Assembly: GCA_003447515.1 (NCBI GenBank)
Contig: DLZA01000304.1
Coordinates: forward strand, 1 to 7,759
Length of the DNA stretch: 7,759 nt
Origin: Paracoccaceae bacterium
GTDB taxonomy: Bacteria; Pseudomonadota; Alphaproteobacteria; Rhodobacterales; Rhodobacteraceae
Reading direction: 5' to 3'
Part shown: in pieces, positions 5,349 through 7,759 of the stretch
Layout of the letters: the number at the start of each line of letters is the position of its first letter
Position numbering within the stretch: the stretch's first letter is position 1
The notes under the pieces: model-generated
What the model saw: the letters and a program-made list of their open reading frames with translations, nothing else
Database searches by the model: none
Told to the model about the DNA's origin: nothing
Made by a program: the position numbers and the translations under genes

Positions 5349-6188
5349 TCACTTTGTATTTCTGGCATCTCTACGGATGCCTTCCCACGCCAGAAGCGAG
5401 CGTTTGAGGGGCAATCCCCAATGATAGCCACCCAATTCGCCGGATTTGCGAAGGACACGGTGGCATGGGATCAGCCAACTGATTGGATTAAGACCCACGG
5501 CGCTTCCAACCGCGCGAACGGCTTTAGGGTTGCTGATGAATTTAGCGATTTCGGTGTAAGTTGTAACATGTCCCGTCGGTATATTAAGAAGCGCCTCCCA
5601 TACTTTAATTTGGAAAGATGTGCCAATGAGTTGGAGATTTGCGCGGTCTCCGTTAATAATGGCATCCACTTTGGCTTGCAGTGCGTTTTCATTTTTTATG
5701 AAGGTTGCTTCAGGCCAACGCTTCTGCATGTCTTTTATGGCCCAATTTCGACCAAATTCAGTTGTAAAGCCCATGCCGCAGACGCCTTCGGGTATGGTAG
5801 CAAAGATAATTTCACCGAAGGGGCTGTCGAACCAGCCCCATGTGATTATTAGGTCCTGGCCGGTAGTAACAAACTCTTCAGTGTTCATGCTCTCCCATGA
5901 AAGAAACAAATCATGCAGACGGCCGGTGCCACGGGCATTTGTATTTTGGTCTGTGTCAAGCGAGGTAAGACGATTTCGCACCAAGGATTTTGCGTAGTTG
6001 AGAGTGAGATATTGCTGAAAGTTTTTGGGAGATACTCCCACCCACCCAGCAAACACTTGTTGGAAGTGCAAAGGTGAAAGATCAACCGCGTTTGCGACTT
6101 CGTCAAGTCTTGGCTGTTCGCCGGCTGTGTTGTCAACGTAGTCCATAGCGCGCTTGATAATATTGTGATGATACTGCTTATTTGTCAT
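5349..6188 (-). CDS. ada: Ada-like AraC-HTH / methylated-DNA--protein-cysteine methyltransferase lacking the N-terminal zinc domain
   Basis: It transfers methyl groups from O6-methylguanine (and O4-methylthymine) in DNA to its own cysteine, a suicide repair reaction. Of its 279 residues, 5-75 form an AraC-type helix-turn-helix region (LDEVANAVDLSPLHFQQVFAGWVGVSP; LNYAKSLV). The methyltransferase N-subdomain starts near 115 (WGWFDSPFGEIIFATIPEG). The C-terminal active domain covers 190-272: GTSFQIKVWEALLNIPTG, then AVRAVGSAVGLNP with the likely Arg finger at R225, then PCHR with acceptor C242. Unlike E. coli Ada it has no N-terminal four-cysteine zinc domain, so the known methylphosphotriester switch is absent. 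Any regulatory activity must work otherwise. The frame extends upstream to a GTG at 6245, overlapping the SGNH gene; ATG 6188-6186 is preferred because it matches the domain start and leaves a 13-nt operon spacing. No strong Shine-Dalgarno sequence is seen. Confidence 0.93.
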   Translation of the reverse strand: MTNKQYHHNIIKRAMDYVDNTAGEQPRLDEVANAVDLSPLHFQQVFAGWVGVSPKNFQQYLTLNYAKSLVRNRLTSLDTDQNTNARGTGRLHDLFLSWESMNTEEFVTTGQDLIITWGWFDSPFGEIIFATIPEGVCGMGFTTEFGRNWAIKDMQKRWPEATFIKNENALQAKVDAIINGDRANLQLIGTSFQIKVWEALLNIPTGHVTTYTEIAKFISNPKAVRAVGSAVGLNPISWLIPCHRVLRKSGELGGYHWGLPLKRSLLAWEGIRRDARNTK

Positions 6189-6201
6189 AGGCTTAATATG
6201 G

Positions 6202-6957
6202 TCAGTCAGCTTGCCATTTGCTATCAGAATCTTGCAGGAAATCACCTAAAATTGCTTTTGTAATTTTCTTGGCCCAAAGTGCATAAAGAGTTGGGCCTGG
6301 GTGATATTTATCAGAAGCCAGTAGCGTGAGATCTAGCTTTAGGTCTATTGATAGCCGGGTAATTTCGCAGCGGTTAGCTTGATGTTTCTCCATTGCGGCA
6401 TCAAAACGCTTCACCCGTAAACCAATAATCCAGCGTAGAGGTTGTGGCAGAACAGGAAAGGTGCCCAGCGGTGGTAGGTTTACAGTATAGATGCGTCTAG
6501 CAGCGAATTTGATTGTGAGTAGATCAAGAAAGATAGTGGTTTGGTTCAACCATTTTTGCAGTGGAATCTGGCGAGTAACATCGTTGACGCCGAGTGATAC
6601 AACGACAGCGTCATAAGGCTTTGCTCTGGTGTCACGCAGCAATTTTGTTGTTGCTGCAGTCGTAGCACCCGCGCGCGCGATTAGATTCCACTCTACGGTG
6701 AAGTGTTCGGAGAGACCGGCCACCAGCTGGCCCAAAAGGGCCGTGTCTTGGGTATTTTCCCCAACACCTGCAGCAGCACTGTCGCCTACGATCAACAAAC
6801 GAAGAATAGCGTTGTTTGAATGGTTGACAGTGATGCCGCTCCGGTGGCCGGTAGGTTCTGGTAGGATCAGCGCATGCTTTCGAACATGCAGTCCTTGCCA
6901 GATTAGCAGTGGAGCGGCCAATATTTTGAGGGATATTTCAACTATAGTTTGCAGCAC
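6202..6957 (-). CDS. SGNH/GDSL-family hydrolase (esterase/lipase-like)
   Basis: A serine hydrolase of the SGNH fold, acting on ester bonds of a substrate that cannot be named from sequence. The 251-residue protein has all four blocks. GDSAAAG carries nucleophile S60, ARAGATT carries G97, GVND carries N125, and DKYHPG carries D216 and H219. Near the N-terminus, LKILAAPLLIWQGLHVRKH (10-28) is a short hydrophobic stretch followed by basic residues. It may be a membrane anchor, although no cleavage site is apparent. The start is GTG at 6957-6955, supported by AGG seven nt upstream. The gene ends 13 nt before the Ada-like gene, and the two probably form an operon. A repair link is suggested only by that neighbourhood, not by the protein itself. 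Confidence 0.9.
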   Translation of the reverse strand: MLQTIVEISLKILAAPLLIWQGLHVRKHALILPEPTGHRSGITVNHSNNAILRLLIVGDSAAAGVGENTQDTALLGQLVAGLSEHFTVEWNLIARAGATTAATTKLLRDTRAKPYDAVVVSLGVNDVTRQIPLQKWLNQTTIFLDLLTIKFAARRIYTVNLPPLGTFPVLPQPLRWIIGLRVKRFDAAMEKHQANRCEITRLSIDLKLDLTLLASDKYHPGPTLYALWAKKITKAILGDFLQDSDSKWQAD

Positions 6958-7050
6958 GGAGTTACCTATTGTTTATCACCTTTCGCATACATAACGCCAA
7001 GAGGCGCGAAAAGGTCATTTTCTTGGGTTGGATGAGTTGTGCTCTTTTGT

Positions 7051-7078
7051 TTTTTATAATCTGTATAACATTTGGCAA
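7051..7078 (-). promoter_or_regulatory. Candidate promoter of the SGNH/ada operon
   Basis: On the minus strand TTGCCA (7078-7073; five of six consensus bases) is followed after 16 nt by TAAAAA (7056-7051). Transcription would start near 7045, about 88 nt before the GTG start at 6957. The same AT-rich patch also reads TATAAT on the plus strand (7055-7060), but without a good -35 partner. The choice of direction is therefore uncertain. Confidence 0.3.
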
Positions 7079-7099
7079 GTGAAGCTCTGTCTCGAATAC

Positions 7100-7129
7100 T
7101 TGATTGCTTTGAACGGACGGCTGTAAAAT
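7100..7129 (+). promoter_or_regulatory. Candidate sigma-70 promoter of nth
   Basis: TTGATT (7100-7105) and TAAAAT (7124-7129) are separated by 18 nt on the plus strand. Transcription would start near 7136 and leave a leader of about 140 nt before the nth ATG at 7278. The 20-bp dyad at 7165-7184 lies about 30 nt downstream of this start, where a bound protein could act as a roadblock. Confidence 0.4.
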
Positions 7130-7164
7130 AGACTGGGTCTTATATTTTTTTATGGCTGACTAAG

Positions 7165-7184
7165 TGTTGCCGTTAACTGCAACA
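7165..7184. promoter_or_regulatory. 20-bp near-perfect dyad, possible operator
   Basis: The plus strand reads TGTTGC-C-GTTAAC-T-GCAACA. Nine of ten base pairs about the centre (between 7174 and 7175) are symmetric; the only break is C7171 against T7178. Such a dyad with a 6-bp palindromic core suits a dimeric DNA-binding protein. The RNA form would be a 6-bp stem with an 8-nt loop and no T run, so it is not a good terminator. The binding protein is unknown. Confidence 0.4.
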
Positions 7185-7277
7185 TGTTTTGGACACGTGT
7201 ATATTCATAAAAATAGCGTTATTTCTTAAAATAAATCTCTCTTCCCAAATCATCATCATCATGCCACACCGTATGCT

Positions 7278-7759
7278 ATGGCAAAACAACTTGATTATAA
7301 TACCATTCACACGATTTTTTCGCGGTTTCGTAACAGTGACCCAGAACCGAGTGGCGAGTTGGACCATGTGAATGCTTTTACACTTGTGGTTGCGGTAGCG
7401 TTGTCAGCACAGGCGACAGATGTTGGGGTTAACAAGGCGACGGCAAAGCTATTTAAGGTGGCGGATACTCCGGAAAAGATGCTAGCGCTTGGCCTCGATG
7501 TCTTGATGGATCATATAAAAACGATTGGGCTTTATCGCAATAAGGCTAAAAATGTTATGAAAATGTCTCAAATTTTAATCGATGAGTACGGCAGTGTTGT
7601 ACCGTCAAGCCGGGCGGCATTGGAGAGCCTGCCTGGGGTGGGGCGAAAAACGGCAAATGTGGTTCTAAATATGTGGTTCAAGCAACCAACACAGGCCGTG
7701 GATACACATATTTATCGGCTTGGAAATCGTACTGGAATTTGTCCTGGAAAAGATGTTGT
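7278..7759 (+). CDS. nth: Endonuclease III (DNA glycosylase/AP lyase), 3' end cut by window edge
   Basis: Nth removes oxidised pyrimidines from DNA and nicks the abasic site in base-excision repair. The 160 visible residues begin MAKQLDYNTIHTIFSRF. They include the LSAQATD segment (42-48), KTIGLYRNKAKNV (81-93), the helix-hairpin-helix LPGVGRKTANVVLNMW (118-133) and VDTHIYR (141-147). By alignment to the E. coli enzyme (K120, D138), the catalytic lysine is K124 and the catalytic aspartate is D142. The C-terminus with the four cysteines of the iron-sulfur cluster lies beyond the window. The ATG at 7278 is the first in this frame after a stop at 7227 and matches the family start. No Shine-Dalgarno sequence precedes it. 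The gene is divergent from the SGNH/ada operon, so two alkylation/oxidation repair genes flank one control region. Confidence 0.95.
   Translation, partial: MAKQLDYNTIHTIFSRFRNSDPEPSGELDHVNAFTLVVAVALSAQATDVGVNKATAKLFKVADTPEKMLALGLDVLMDHIKTIGLYRNKAKNVMKMSQILIDEYGSVVPSSRAALESLPGVGRKTANVVLNMWFKQPTQAVDTHIYRLGNRTGICPGKDV

Larger units (their letters stand above)
6958..7277. other. Divergent regulatory region between the SGNH/ada operon and nth
   Basis: These 320 bp hold no supportable gene. Short frames here overlap on both strands and have no ribosome binding site or recognisable product. The region is very AT-rich and contains candidate promoters in both directions, a 20-bp dyad at 7165-7184, an 8-bp palindrome ACACGTGT at 7193-7200, four tandem CAT units at 7251-7262, and a small hairpin CGCC-AAGA-GGCG near 7000. 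Confidence 0.6.

Noticed and set aside
6189..6245. GTG start for the Ada-like protein
   Set aside because: It would overlap the SGNH gene by 44 nt and add residues that do not belong to the AraC domain; ATG 6188 fits better.
7055..7060. Perfect TATAAT on the plus strand as an nth promoter
   Set aside because: No acceptable -35 box lies 16-18 nt upstream, and the TTGATT/TAAAAT pair further downstream is better.
7173..7371. Opposed 60- and 64-codon frames at the nth start
   Set aside because: Both overlap the true nth frame and its upstream region in other frames and have no support as genes.

Overview
The window looks like chromosomal DNA of a marine-type alphaproteobacterium, most likely Rhodobacterales (Roseobacter-like). 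The basis is protein wording recalled for that order, not a search: a RecJ that opens MTGFLGVSVSATGRRWVG, a GlpX very close to the Rhodobacteraceae form, an Nth that opens MAKQLDY, and a PdhR/LldR-like FCD regulator. By eye the base composition is unusually A+T-rich for this order, and the intergenic regions are especially AT-rich.

Layout. Everything except the last gene is on the minus strand. Read in the direction of transcription, from high to low coordinates, the order is: SGNH/GDSL hydrolase, Ada-like methyltransferase with an AraC-type DNA-binding domain (13 nt apart, one operon), OmpA-family lipoprotein, a gene-free stretch of 424 bp, FadR-type GntR regulator, glpX (class II fructose-1,6-bisphosphatase), recJ, and a tRNA-Glu(UUC) cut by the left edge. 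On the right, nth (endonuclease III) is divergent on the plus strand and cut by the right edge. It was identified by direct translation from 7278.

Function. Three genes are DNA repair enzymes: RecJ (5'-3' ssDNA exonuclease), the Ada-like O6-alkylguanine methyltransferase, and Nth (oxidised-pyrimidine glycosylase/AP lyase). GlpX is gluconeogenic, and the GntR protein just upstream resembles regulators that respond to pyruvate or lactate. The lipoprotein is an envelope-peptidoglycan tether. This is mainly ordinary core-genome content. I see no phage, transposon, CRISPR array, toxin-antitoxin or defence system.

The more interesting material is regulatory: (1) a 13-bp long-range RNA stem that would cover the recJ start codon, with a 15-codon leader ORF starting in the opposing arm; (2) a palindrome with PdhR/FadR-like half-sites over the -10 box of the GntR gene; (3) a near-perfect 20-bp dyad between nth and the SGNH/ada operon. 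All three are predictions from sequence alone.
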